Shown here piece after piece: positions 17,292 through 26,049 of a stretch of 62,182 nt of DNA. Numbering within the stretch: position 1 is the first letter of the stretch; every line of letters starts with the position of its first letter. This DNA is from Candidatus Blastococcus massiliensis AP3 (GTDB lineage: Bacteria; Actinomycetota; Actinomycetes; Mycobacteriales; Geodermatophilaceae). The stretch lies in contig NZ_HG931173.1 of NCBI RefSeq assembly GCF_000582785.1, forward strand, positions 433,075-495,256, written 5' to 3'. Under the pieces are notes generated by a model, which made no database searches, was not told the origin of the DNA, and was given only the letters and a program-made list of their open reading frames with translations. A program made the translations under genes and the position numbers.

Positions 17292-18263
17292 GCCGCACCG
17301 CGCTGGTCGCCATCGGCGGCAACGCCCTGGTCCTCGACGGCGAGGCCGGCTCCATCCCGCGCCAGCAGGAGCGGGCCGCGGCCTTCGCCGAACAGGTGGC
17401 CGATCTGGCCGCCGACGGCTGGGTGGTTCTGGTCACGCACGGCAACGGCCCTCGGGTCGGCTTCATCCTGCGCCCTGGGGGTGCTGGTCGCGCCTGAGGC
17501 CGACATCGAGGGCCTCCCGGAGCTGCCGCTGTGGTTGGCCGTCGCCGACTCGCAGGACGGCATCGGCCACATCCTCGCCGTGGCCATCGACAGCGCCCTG
17601 CAGCGGCGGGGGCTTGCAGCCCGGGCGGTGGCCGTGCTCACCCAGGCCGAGGTGGCCGCCGACGACCCGGCGTTCACCGAACCGACCAAGCCGATCGGCT
17701 CGCAGCTGACCGCCGACATGGCCCGGATGCGGGTGGCCGAGGACGGATGGACGGTCGCCGAGACGTCCGCAGGCGTCTTCCGCCGGGTGGTGGCCAGCCC
17801 GCGCCCCGTGCGGATCGTCGAGGCCGAACAGATCCAGGTCCTGGTCGACGCCGGCGGCGGCGGCATCCCTGTCCTGCGCGAGAACGGCGAATGGCGCAGC
17901 GGAGGCGCGGTCATCGACAAGGACCGCGCCTCCGCCCTGCTGGCCATCACGGCCGCCGTCGACACCCTGGTGCTGGTCACGGGGGTCGACCACGTGTACG
18001 TCGGCTTCGGCACGCCCGGGCAGCGGGCGCTGGCCGAGGTCCACCCCGGCGAGGTGCGCGCGCTGCTCGAAGCCGGCGAGTTCCCCGTCGGGTCGATGGA
18101 TCCCAAGGTCGAGTCGGCGCTGTCCTTCCTGGCCGGCGGCGGGCGCCGCGCGGTCATCACCTCGCTGCCCCGGCTGCGTGACGCCCTCGCCGGCCGGGCC
18201 GGCACCCCCATCACGTCGCCGGACCACCCCGGGCCGGCGCTGTCACCCAGCGCCTCGCGCTGA
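17288..18263 (+). pseudogene. Carbamate kinase, one frameshift
   Basis: Carbamate kinase makes ATP from carbamoyl phosphate at the end of purine or allantoin degradation. The family start is clear (TALVAIGGNALVLDGE, VLVTHGNGPRVGFILR), and the rest reads in a second frame from about 17480 (TKPIGSQLTADMA, GGGGIPVLRENGEW, IDKDRASALLA, VGSMDPKVESALSFL). All substrate-binding motifs are present, so only the shift near 17478 separates it from a normal gene of about 324 residues. A single-base sequencing error is possible, but the genes on both sides also carry deletions. Confidence 0.8.
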
Positions 18264-18281
18264 GGCATCAGGAGAAGCACG

Positions 18282-18627
18282 ATGATCACCTTCCAGCGCA
18301 ACCCTTCCCGCACTCCTTCAATCCGGCTCACGTCGCGCTGCTGTGCATCGACTTTCAGCGGGACTTCGTCGAGCCCGGCAGCTTCGGCGAGTCACTCGGC
18401 AACGACGTCTCACGGCTGCGCACCGCCGTCGGGCCCACCAGGGCCGTCCTTGCCGCCTTCCGCGAGCGCGGCTGGCCGGCCATCCACACCCGCGAGGGCC
18501 ACCGGCCAGATCTGACCGACCTGTTTCCCGCCAAACGCGACCGGGGCGCCATCGTCGGCTGGGTCGCCACCTCCACCGACCTGCTCGGCGCGCTCGACTC
18601 AAGCCCAGTACCCGCGAAGGACATGTG
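18282..18627 (+). pseudogene. Isochorismatase-like cysteine hydrolase (biuret/ureidoacrylate type), internally deleted
   Basis: After an ATG with AGGAG upstream, a one-base loss in a C-run (near 18303) shifts the frame. Beyond it, ALLCIDFQRDFVEPGSFGE and HTREGHRPDLTDLFPAKRDR match the N-terminal half of amide-cleaving cysteine hydrolases related to biuret hydrolase, with the catalytic Asp. The sequence then jumps to AIVGWVATSTDLLGALD, which resembles the C-terminal end of the family. The middle part with the catalytic Cys is missing, so the product would be inactive. Confidence 0.65.
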
Positions 18628-20584
18628 ATGAGGACGACCCGCCCCTCCCGCCGTCGGTCGGGCCGCCGGACCCAGGTGGTGGGTCAAGGGTGACTGGAAT
18701 GGTCTTTTCGGCCTGGGCACGAACGTGCTGTTCAACGTCATCGTGCTGACCGGTTTCTGCCTGGCCGTGGTGAACATCCCGAGCGAGACCGTGTACGGCC
18801 GGATCCTGCCGGCGCTGGGCATCGCCCTACCGCTGGGCAACATCTGGTACGCGTTCCTCGCAGGCAGTCTGGCCAAGCGCGAGGGCCGCTCCGACGTGAC
18901 CGCGTTGCCCTTCGGGCCGAGCGTGCCGCACACCTTCATCGTGGTCTTCGTCGTCATGCTGCCGGTGGCCCTCGCGACCGGTGACACCCTCGCCGCCTGG
19001 CAGGCCGGCCTGGCGTGGGCGTTCATCATCGGTTGCATCGTGCTGCTCGGCGCCGTGTTCGGCCCCTGGATCCGCGAGTGGACTCCTCGGGCGGCGCTGC
19101 TCGGCGCGCTGGCCGGGATCTCGATCACGTTCATCTCGATGAGCCCGGCCGCGCAGATGTGGCAGGCCCCATGGATCGCGTTCATCGCGTTCGCGTTCAT
19201 CCTGATCGGCTGGCTGGGGGGACGGAGGCTGCCCGGCGACGTGCCGGTCGGGCTGGTCGCCGTGTTGCTGGCGACGGCGGTGGCCTGGATCGCGGTGCTG
19301 GCCGGGTGGAGCGGGATCCTCGAGCCAGCGCGGTGGGCGAGTCGATCACCAACCTGGCGGTGAGCCTGCCCTTCCCCACCGGTGACGTCCTCACCGGCCT
19401 GAGCGACATCGCTCCGCTGTTGGCCTCGGCCATCCCGCTGGGCATCTACAACTTCACCGAGGGCATGACCAACGTGGAGTCCGCCGCGGCGGCCGGCGAC
19501 CGGTACTCGGTGCGCCAGGTGCTCTCCGCCGACGGCCTCGGCGCGATCATCGGTTCGTTCCTCGGCTCGCCGTTCCCGCCGGCGGTCTACATCGGTCACC
19601 CGGGGTGGAAGGCGGTCGGTGGCCGGATCGGCTACTTGTTGGTCACCGGCATCGTGGTCGCCGTCGTCTGCTTCACCGGGCTGGTCGGCACCTTCCTGGC
19701 CCTCTTCCCGATGCAGGCCCTGGTACCGGTGCTGCTCTTCATCGGTCTGGTGATCGGCGCCAAGGCGTTCAAACGTCAGCGCCCGTCGTTACGCCCCGGC
19801 GCCCGTGCTGGCGATGATCCCGAGCCTGGCCGAGTGGGCCACCGGGCTGATCGACAACTCCCTCGCCGCGGCCGGGACGTCCGTACGGGAAGTGGGTGTG
19901 GCCAACCTCGTCGCCGGCGGAGCGGTGTACGACGGGCTCAAGCTGCTGGGCCACGGCGCGGTGCTCGTGGGCATCGTGCTGGGCGCCATCGCCTGCTTCG
20001 TCATCGATCGGCGGATGTACGCCGCCGCCATCGCCGCGGGCATCGGCGCGGCCTTGTCGTTCGTCGGGCTGATCAACGCGCTCGAGGTGGGCTGGAACGC
20101 CTCCCCCGGCGTCAGCCTCGGTTACGCCATTCTCGCGCTGCTGCTGGCCGGCTTCGGCTGGTACTCGCGGCGGGAGATCGACATGGCGCTGCACGACGAG
20201 CTGCTGTCCGTCAACGGGACCCTGATGCGCGGACTGGAGCTGCACGGCAATCTCGCCGGGGCCGAGCTCCTGGAGGAGACCGCCACCGAGCCGCGGTACC
20301 GGCTGCACAGCATCGGCGGCGTGCACCCCGGCATGTACGAGGTGGGCGAGGACGAGGAGGGTGCGTCGATCAGCGGCGAGCTGTACCAGGTGCCCACCGA
20401 CGTGCTGCTCAAGGTGGTCGAGAACGAGCCGGCCGGCCTGCACCGCGGCCCGGTCCAGCTCGCCGACGGCCGGGTCGTGCCGGGCATCCTCTGCGCCCGG
20501 GAGCTGGCCGAGCAGCACCCGGACATCACGGTCCACGGCGGCTGGCGCCAGTACCGCGCTACCGTGGCCCCCGTGTCGCACTGA
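18628..20584 (+). pseudogene. NCS2-like permease fused to an AtzF C-terminal-like domain, frameshifted
   Basis: The N-terminal part (WWVKGDWNGLFGLGTNVLFN, SDVTALPFGPSVPHTFIVVF) is a polytopic permease of the kind found with allantoin, oxamate or biuret genes. Later pieces (NFTEGMTNVESAAAAGDRYS, GSFLGSPFPPAVYIGH; VANLVAGGAVYDGLKLL) complete about 12 membrane segments. After the last segment the protein continues with about 130 soluble residues (VNGTLMRGLELHGNLAGA, HGGWRQYRA) that match the C-terminal gamma-glutamylcyclotransferase-like domain of allophanate hydrolase. Frame shifts near 18676, 19330 and 19790 break the gene. It is the last member of the decayed nitrogen cluster. Confidence 0.7.
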
Positions 20585-20885
20585 GCACGGGCGACCGCGC
20601 CACCGGGCGGGCTCCGGGTGGCGGCGGGGCTCGCGCCTGGTCCGACGGCCACCAGTCGGCCCCGGCGGGTCACCGGCTGCGTACCCGGGCGTCGACGATG
20701 TCAGGAGGAGCAGCGTGGCGACCTCCGGATAACGCGGTCCGCCCCGGCTTGCGGGGGCACGCTGGGCTCGCGTTCCGACCCCCGGCGAGAGACAGAGCCC
20801 GTCGACCTTTCCCGGGTCAATCCGGTCGGTGTAGCAGACCCCCTCGGCGCGGTCGCCCTGGCCCCCGGTGAGACACCGCTCCACC
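20585..20885. other. Junction between the permease and icd remnants
   Basis: No gene seen in 300 bp. AGGAGGAGCAGCGTGG near 20702 looks like a ribosome site with a GTG start, but the frame ends after five codons, as if the gene behind it had been deleted. Confidence 0.35.
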
Positions 20886-21691
20886 CGAGGCTTTACACGA
20901 GCTCCTTCGACGTGGTGGTCACCCCGAACCTCTACGGCGACGTGCTCTCCGACGTGGACGCCCAAATCGCCGGCTCGGTCGGCCTGGCCGGCTCGGCCAA
21001 CATCGGCGACCAGGTCGCCATGTTCGAGGCCATCCACGGCTCCGCGCCACGCCGGGCCGGCCAGGACGTCGCCAACCCCTCCGGGCTGCTCATGGGCGCG
21101 GTCATGATGCTCGTGCACATCGGGCAGGCCGAGGTCGCCGAGCGGGTGCACAACGCATGGCTCGCGACACTCGAGGCCGGCGCGGCCACCTACGACATCA
21201 GCCCCGCCGGCCGCGCGCCACTCGGGACGCGGGCCTTTGCCGACGCGGTCGTCGCCCGGCTGGGCGGCCGCCCCCGCACCCTCAACCCCGTGCGCTATGC
21301 CGCGCTCCCACCGGCGGTGCCGCGTCAGAGACCCGCACCGCGCACGCCCGAGCGCAAGACCATGGACGGCGTCGACGTCTTCGTGCATGACGCCGGGGTT
21401 TTCCCGGACACCCTCGCTGTCATCCTGCGCGAGGCGTCGAAGGACTCCTATCTGAAGCTCCAGATGATCTCCAACCGGGGGGTCAAGGTCTGGCCCGACG
21501 GGTTTCCGGAGACCTTCTGCACCGATCACTGGCGAGCCCGGTTCCTCGCCCCGGCACCCGGGTGCGCCCACCACAAGCACGTGCTGCAGCTGCTGTACTT
21601 CCTGGAGGGGGCCGGGGTCGACTTCATCAAGACCGAGGGTCTCTACCGATTCGGCGGCCAGCCGGGCTACTCGCTGGGACAAGGTCAGTGA
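20886..21691 (+). pseudogene. NADP-dependent isocitrate dehydrogenase, 3' fragment
   Basis: From about residue LYTSSFDVVVTPNLYGDVLS onward the frame matches the C-terminal part of the long-type NADP isocitrate dehydrogenase: AGSVGLAGSANIGDQVAMFE, AIHGSAPRRAGQDVANPSGL, then the C-terminal extension with LKLQMISNRGVKVWPDGF and the end PGYSLGQGQ. The first half with the isocitrate- and cofactor-binding residues is absent, and no start or ribosome site precedes it. A functional copy must exist elsewhere if the organism uses this enzyme. Confidence 0.75.
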
Positions 21692-22164
21692 ACGCCGCAG
21701 TGGCGGAGCAGCGGCGCGCCACCGGGTCCAGCGGCTCGCCGTGCGCCTACTGCCCGGATCCCGCAGTTTTCCCGCCGCCGCCCTGCTGGGTCGCCCAGGC
21801 GCCGCAGCGAGCCCGCCTGGAGCTGGCAGCCGCCGTCCTCCGGCGGCACGGCATCCTGGCGACTCCGGCCCCCGGCCGCGATCCGGAACGGACACGCCGC
21901 CAGTTGGAGGAGGAGCTCGGCCGCCGCTTCCCGGACGGCGCCCGGTCCTACCTCTTCTGGACGGTGCCGGACGGCGAGCGCTGCTTCGACGATAGCGGCG
22001 ACCAGGTCGATGACCTTCCCCTGCACCACCCGACACACCTCGCCGCGGCAGTGGCCGCCGTGCTGGAGCAGGTGGGCATCTCCGCGTCGCAACTGCCGGA
22101 CGGTCGAACGACGGTCGCCCGTCGCCTCGCGAGACCACCGGCGGAACCGAGCCGCGACCGGTAG
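21688..22164 (+). CDS. Hypothetical protein, coupled to the icd remnant
   Basis: A 158-residue protein starting at GTG 21688, overlapping the icd stop by 4 bp (GTGA). It has a CAYC motif near the start and a middle region RSYLFWTVPDGERCFDDSGD that looks globular. No family recognised. The overlap suggests it was co-translated with the intact icd gene before the deletion. Confidence 0.55.
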   Translation: MNAAVAEQRRATGSSGSPCAYCPDPAVFPPPPCWVAQAPQRARLELAAAVLRRHGILATPAPGRDPERTRRQLEEELGRRFPDGARSYLFWTVPDGERCFDDSGDQVDDLPLHHPTHLAAAVAAVLEQVGISASQLPDGRTTVARRLARPPAEPSRDR

Positions 22165-22177
22165 GGAGGACCACTCG

Positions 22178-22765
22178 ATGACGCGCACCCGACGAGCCGG
22201 CACCGTGGCAGTGCTGCTGCTGACATCCGTAGCACTGAGCGCCTGCGGCGCCGGCCAGGTGACGCAGACCGCCACGCAGGACCGCGACCGGACCGGCGGC
22301 CACGGCCGGATCGGGGACATCACCATCCGCGCCGTCCAGCTGGCGTACCCGGCCGATGGCGTGCACGACCCGGGTGACCCCGTCGAGCTCACGATGGCGA
22401 TCGTCAACAGCGGGCGGGGAGCCGACGAGCTGATCGGCGTCACCGGTGACCCGTTTGCCGGCGCGACGGTCAGCGCAACGGGGACGTCGGCGGGAGCCGA
22501 CGGGACGCCTGCAGACGGCCCGGAGGCGCCTCCGCCGGAGCAGTCGGCGGTGAGCATCCCTCTGCCGGCCGACGAGACCGTGCACGTGGGCACGACGGAC
22601 GACCCCATCCTCCTCACCGGACTGACCGAGCCGCTGGGATCAGCCCACTCCGTGCCGCTGCGGCTCGTCTTCGCTCGGGCGGGCGAGCTCACCGCCCTCG
22701 CGGTCACCGAGCCCGCGCCGGCTCGCCCGCGCAGTCCCGCCTTCGATTTCCACGTACCCGAGTGA
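22178..22765 (+). CDS. Putative lipoprotein
   Basis: A 195-residue exported protein with a lipoprotein signal: basic MTRTRRAG, hydrophobic TVAVLLLTSVALSA and lipobox LSAC. The mature part has a beta-sandwich look (GDITIRAVQLAYPADGVHDP; DPVELTMAIVNSGRGADELI), resembling copper-chaperone PCu(A)C or similar domains, but no Met/His metal motif is evident. The ATG is preceded by GGGAGGA 10 nt upstream. Its role is unknown. Confidence 0.7.
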   Translation: MTRTRRAGTVAVLLLTSVALSACGAGQVTQTATQDRDRTGGHGRIGDITIRAVQLAYPADGVHDPGDPVELTMAIVNSGRGADELIGVTGDPFAGATVSATGTSAGADGTPADGPEAPPPEQSAVSIPLPADETVHVGTTDDPILLTGLTEPLGSAHSVPLRLVFARAGELTALAVTEPAPARPRSPAFDFHVPE

Positions 22766-22978
22766 AGACCCGGGCAGCCCTGCTGTCGAACCGATCAGAG
22801 GAACTCACGTGGACCGGATCGCCTCCACCAGCGGCTCGTGGGTCGCCCCCCTCGCCGCCTGTCTGCGCGAAGACCTCCACCTGGCACCGCGGATGACCGG
22901 GTGCCGATACCCCGCTGTCCGGCCTACGCCTGTCGTGGCGTTCGGCGCGCGAGCTCGGCCGCGTCGGAGATTCGTTCG

Positions 22979-24100
22979 CTAGGAACCGTCGCCGCCGTCA
23001 TCGTGCCGCGCGACGGCCGTACCGCGGTGGCGGCGCCACTCGTACAACACGAGGGTCAGCAGGCCCAGGCCCGTCAGCGGGAGCACGAAGCCGATCATCG
23101 TGGCGCTGAACGCCGGCAAGGCGTCGTGGCCGCTGGCGTCCAGCAGCAGGTAGCCCACGTAGGCGCCGTAGTAGGCGACGAGGAGTGCGCCCTCCCAGCG
23201 GCGGAGCACGAACCCGGTGAAGGCCACGGGAAGCAGGGCCACCGCCACCGCCAGCGCCACGGGGAGGTCGAAGCGGACCACGCTCGCCGCGACCGGCACG
23301 CCACCGTCGCTGACCACGGCGGCGACGCCCAGCACCGCGCCGATGTTGAACATGTTGCTGCCCACGATGTTGCCCACGGCGATGTCCCGTTCGCCGCGCA
23401 GCGCCGCGATCACCGACGTCGCCAGTTCGGGCAGCGACGTTCCGGCCGCCACGACGGTCAGGCCGATCACGAGGTCGCTCACGCCCAGCGCGCCGGCGAC
23501 GGTGACGGCGGCCTCGACCAGCCATCGTGCCCCGACGACGAGCAGCGCGACGCCGACGGCGATCAAACCCACGCTGGCCAGCACCGCTTTCCCGCGGGGC
23601 GTGCCGGCGGGATCGCCGGACCGAGGACCGGCCGCTGCCGTTTTCTCGCTACGACGGCCGATGCGCATGATCCAGCCGGTGTAGGCGACCAGCAGCACCA
23701 ACAGCAGCGCGCCGTCCAGGACGGAGACCACGCCGTCGAGGGCGAGCGCGAGCAGCACCACGGTCAGGCCGATCATCGCCGGGATGTCCAGGCGGACCAG
23801 CTGCGACCGCACGATCAGCGGGGCGACCACGGCCGAGGCGCCGAGGATCAAGAGCACGTTGAGGATGTTGCTGCCGACGACGTTGCCGACGGCCAGGCCG
23901 GGGTTGCCGGCCAGGCTGGCGGCCACGGTCACCGCCATCTCGGGAGCCGACGTGCAGGCGGCGACGATCGTCAGCCCGATGACCAGCCGGGACAACCCGA
24001 CCGCGCGGCCGAGGTTGCTCCCTCCCCGGACGAGCAACTCGCCGCCGAGGACGAGGACGGCGAACCCGCCCACCATCAGCACGATCGTCCCCGCCGTCAC
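22979..24100 (-). CDS. Calcium/sodium antiporter, YrbG-like (CaCA family)
   Basis: A 373-residue membrane exchanger with two inverted repeats of five segments. Each repeat holds an alpha motif: APEMAVTVAASLAGNPGLAV with VGSNILN in the first, and GTSLPELATSVIAALRGERD with VGSNMFN in the second. The acidic residues that bind cations are present in both. Family members extrude Ca2+ in exchange for Na+ or H+. It is divergent from the Mrp operon, with 53 bp between the two starts, so the two ion-transport units may share control. Confidence 0.9.
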   Translation of the reverse strand: MTAGTIVLMVGGFAVLVLGGELLVRGGSNLGRAVGLSRLVIGLTIVAACTSAPEMAVTVAASLAGNPGLAVGNVVGSNILNVLLILGASAVVAPLIVRSQLVRLDIPAMIGLTVVLLALALDGVVSVLDGALLLVLLVAYTGWIMRIGRRSEKTAAAGPRSGDPAGTPRGKAVLASVGLIAVGVALLVVGARWLVEAAVTVAGALGVSDLVIGLTVVAAGTSLPELATSVIAALRGERDIAVGNIVGSNMFNIGAVLGVAAVVSDGGVPVAASVVRFDLPVALAVAVALLPVAFTGFVLRRWEGALLVAYYGAYVGYLLLDASGHDALPAFSATMIGFVLPLTGLGLLTLVLYEWRRHRGTAVARHDDGGDGS

Positions 24101-24153
24101 CCGGCGACCCTAGCGGCAGTCCCCCTTGCCGGAGCAAGCGCGAGCGCGCGAGG

Positions 24154-24483
24154 ATGCGCGGCGTGGAGTCCGCCGTTCTTGCCGCCGCGGTCCTCCTGTT
24201 CGCCAGCACGGCGGTCGCCGTGGTCCGGGTCGTCCGCGGCCCCACCGACACCGACCGGATCGCCGGGGTGTACCTGCTGAGCACCGGAGGCGGCGCGACG
24301 CTGGCGGTGCTCGCCGACGTGGCCGGCGAGCGGGCCTACCGGGACGCGGCCCTCGTGCTGGTGCTGCTGTCGTGCGTGCTGTCCGCGGCCTTCGCCGCGC
24401 GGGAACGCCGGGACGGCGTCGCGACTGCCGCGGCGGAGGGCCCGGCAGCGACCGGCGGGCACGACGAGGCAGGTGGCGGGTGA
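24154..24483 (+). CDS. mrpF: Mrp/Mnh antiporter subunit F
   Basis: A 109-residue protein with three membrane segments and the MrpF signature VRVVRGPTDTDRIAGVYLLS. First gene of an eight-gene operon in which every junction is a 4-bp stop/start overlap. In the usual Mrp order MrpF comes near the end; here F and G lead the operon. Confidence 0.88.
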   Translation: MRGVESAVLAAAVLLFASTAVAVVRVVRGPTDTDRIAGVYLLSTGGGATLAVLADVAGERAYRDAALVLVLLSCVLSAAFAARERRDGVATAAAEGPAATGGHDEAGGG

Positions 24484-24773
24484 TCCCGGTCCTCTCCGTC
24501 GCCCTGCTCCTGGGTGGCGGGCTCGTCGTGGCCGCGGCCGCGGTGGGCCTGCTGCGCTTTCCGGACGCCACCGCCCGCCTGCACGCGCTGACCACCGCGG
24601 AGAACCTCGGCCTCGGGCTGGTCCTGACCGGCCTGGCGCTGCGGGCGGACTCGGTAGCGGCCGCGCTCAAACTCGGCCTGATCTGGGTGGTCGTCCTGGC
24701 CACGTCGGCGACCACCGCCCAGCTGGTGGCCGGCCGCGCCCGCGATCGGGTCGACTCCCGCGGCGCTCGATGA
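24480..24773 (+). CDS. mrpG: Mrp/Mnh antiporter subunit G
   Basis: A 97-residue membrane protein with the MrpG motif GLLRFPDATARLHALTTAEN and three hydrophobic segments. GTG start overlapping the mrpF stop. Small structural subunit of the cation/proton antiporter complex. Confidence 0.88.
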   Translation: MIPVLSVALLLGGGLVVAAAAVGLLRFPDATARLHALTTAENLGLGLVLTGLALRADSVAAALKLGLIWVVVLATSATTAQLVAGRARDRVDSRGAR

Positions 24774-25735
24774 GCGACGGCTCAGTGGGGACGCTTCTCG
24801 ACGGCGTGCTCGCGGTCGCCGCCGTCGCGCTGGCCGCGTCCTCGCTGCTGGCGCGGGGCCGCTTCCCCGCCGTCGGGTTGTTCATCGGCTTCGGCGTGGT
24901 GGTGGGGTTGATCTACGCGCGGTTGGCCGCTCCGGATCTCGCCATGGCCGAGGTCGCCATCGGAGCGGCGGCGACCGGCGCGCTGCTGCTCCGGACGGTG
25001 TCGGCAGCCGCCGGAGAGGCCGCGGCGAGGACGTCGCCGCGCAGCCGGGTCCGCTCTGGGCCTCCGCGAGTCGCCGCGGTCGTGGCTGGGGCGGTGACCT
25101 CGGCCGCCGTGCTGGGCGTCGCGCTGGCCGCCGTGCTGTCCGTACCGCCCCGTACGAGGCTGTCCGCCCTGGTCACGGAGCGGGTGCCCGACAGCGGCGT
25201 GGAGCATCCGGTGACCGCCGTGCTGCTGGCCTTCCGGGGGTTCGACACGCTCCTGGAGGTGGTGGTCGTGCTGGTCGCGGCCGTGGCGTGCCTGGCGCTC
25301 GCCCCGACACCGCAGGCCGGCCTGGCGCCCGTGCCACCGGCCGCGGCGGCTCCGTTGTCGTTCCTGGTGCGGGCCGCGGTGCCGGCTGGGATCGTCGTCG
25401 CCGGCTGGGTGCTGTACATCGGCACGTACGCGCCGGGAGGCGCCTTCCATGGCGGAGCGGTGCTCGGGGGCCTGCTGCTGCTGCTCGTGCTCACCGGACG
25501 GCAGCCCCCCGTGCTGGGGCCACGGGTCCTTCCGTCCGGCCTCGCCCTGGGCGCAACGGTGTTCCTCGCCGTGGGGATCGTCGGCCTGCTCACCGGCGGG
25601 GCGCTGCTGGATTACGGCAACCACGCAACCGTCGCCATCGTCACCATCGAGTCCTCGATCGCCGTGTCGGTCGGGGTCACCCTCGCCGCGTTCTACCTCG
25701 CCCTGGCTCCCGGCCCGCACGGCGCGCTCCGGTGA
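24770..25735 (+). CDS. mrpB: Fused MbhD-like (DUF4040) and MnhB antiporter subunit
   Basis: A 321-residue membrane protein of two parts. Residues ~1-85 resemble the DUF4040/MbhD domain, normally the C-terminal piece of MrpA (ARLAAPDLAMAEVAIGAAAT). The C-terminal ~130 residues are MnhB (LYIGTYAPGGAFHGGAVLGG). A region with FRGFDTLLEVVVVL between them matches the MbhE/MrpA tail. So the extra domains that MrpA carries are here attached to MrpB. Confidence 0.8.
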   Translation: MSDGSVGTLLDGVLAVAAVALAASSLLARGRFPAVGLFIGFGVVVGLIYARLAAPDLAMAEVAIGAAATGALLLRTVSAAAGEAAARTSPRSRVRSGPPRVAAVVAGAVTSAAVLGVALAAVLSVPPRTRLSALVTERVPDSGVEHPVTAVLLAFRGFDTLLEVVVVLVAAVACLALAPTPQAGLAPVPPAAAAPLSFLVRAAVPAGIVVAGWVLYIGTYAPGGAFHGGAVLGGLLLLLVLTGRQPPVLGPRVLPSGLALGATVFLAVGIVGLLTGGALLDYGNHATVAIVTIESSIAVSVGVTLAAFYLALAPGPHGALR

Positions 25736-26049
25736 CCCGGGCCGTCCTGTTCGTCGCGACCGGCGGTGTCCTCACGATCGTGGGGCTGGTGGGTCTGGTC
25801 GCAATCGGTGACCTGGTACGGCGGGTCGTCGCGGTGAACGTCATGGGCACCGGCGTGTTCGTGGTGCTCGCCGGCCTCGCCTGGCGTACCGACCCCGAGA
25901 ACCCCGACCCGATACCGCACGCCCTGGTGCTCACCGGCATCGTGGTGACGGTCAGCATCACCGCGATCGCGCTCGCCCTGGTGCAGCGGGTCGAGGCCCT
26001 CGAGCGGCAACCCGACGCGCCCCCACGGAGCCCGGGGCCTGCCCCGTGA
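25732..26049 (+). CDS. mrpC: Mrp/Mnh antiporter subunit C (NuoK-like)
   Basis: A 105-residue NuoK/MnhC homolog with three membrane segments; typical segments are VVAVNVMGTGVFVVLAGLAW and DPIPHALVLTGIVVTVSITA. Overlaps both neighbours by 4 bp. Confidence 0.88.
   Translation: MTRAVLFVATGGVLTIVGLVGLVAIGDLVRRVVAVNVMGTGVFVVLAGLAWRTDPENPDPIPHALVLTGIVVTVSITAIALALVQRVEALERQPDAPPRSPGPAP

Noticed and set aside
19769-22585. 938-codon minus-strand ORF
   Set aside because: Antisense to permease, icd, hypothetical and lipoprotein genes; no domain or ribosome site.
22810-22982. 57-codon ORF from GTG with GAGGA upstream
   Set aside because: Composition is poor, it ends inside the convergent antiporter gene and no motif is seen.
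22838-24280. Long plus-strand ORF opposite the antiporter
   Set aside because: Low-complexity His/Gln/Arg/Asp-rich translation, antisense of a clear CaCA protein.
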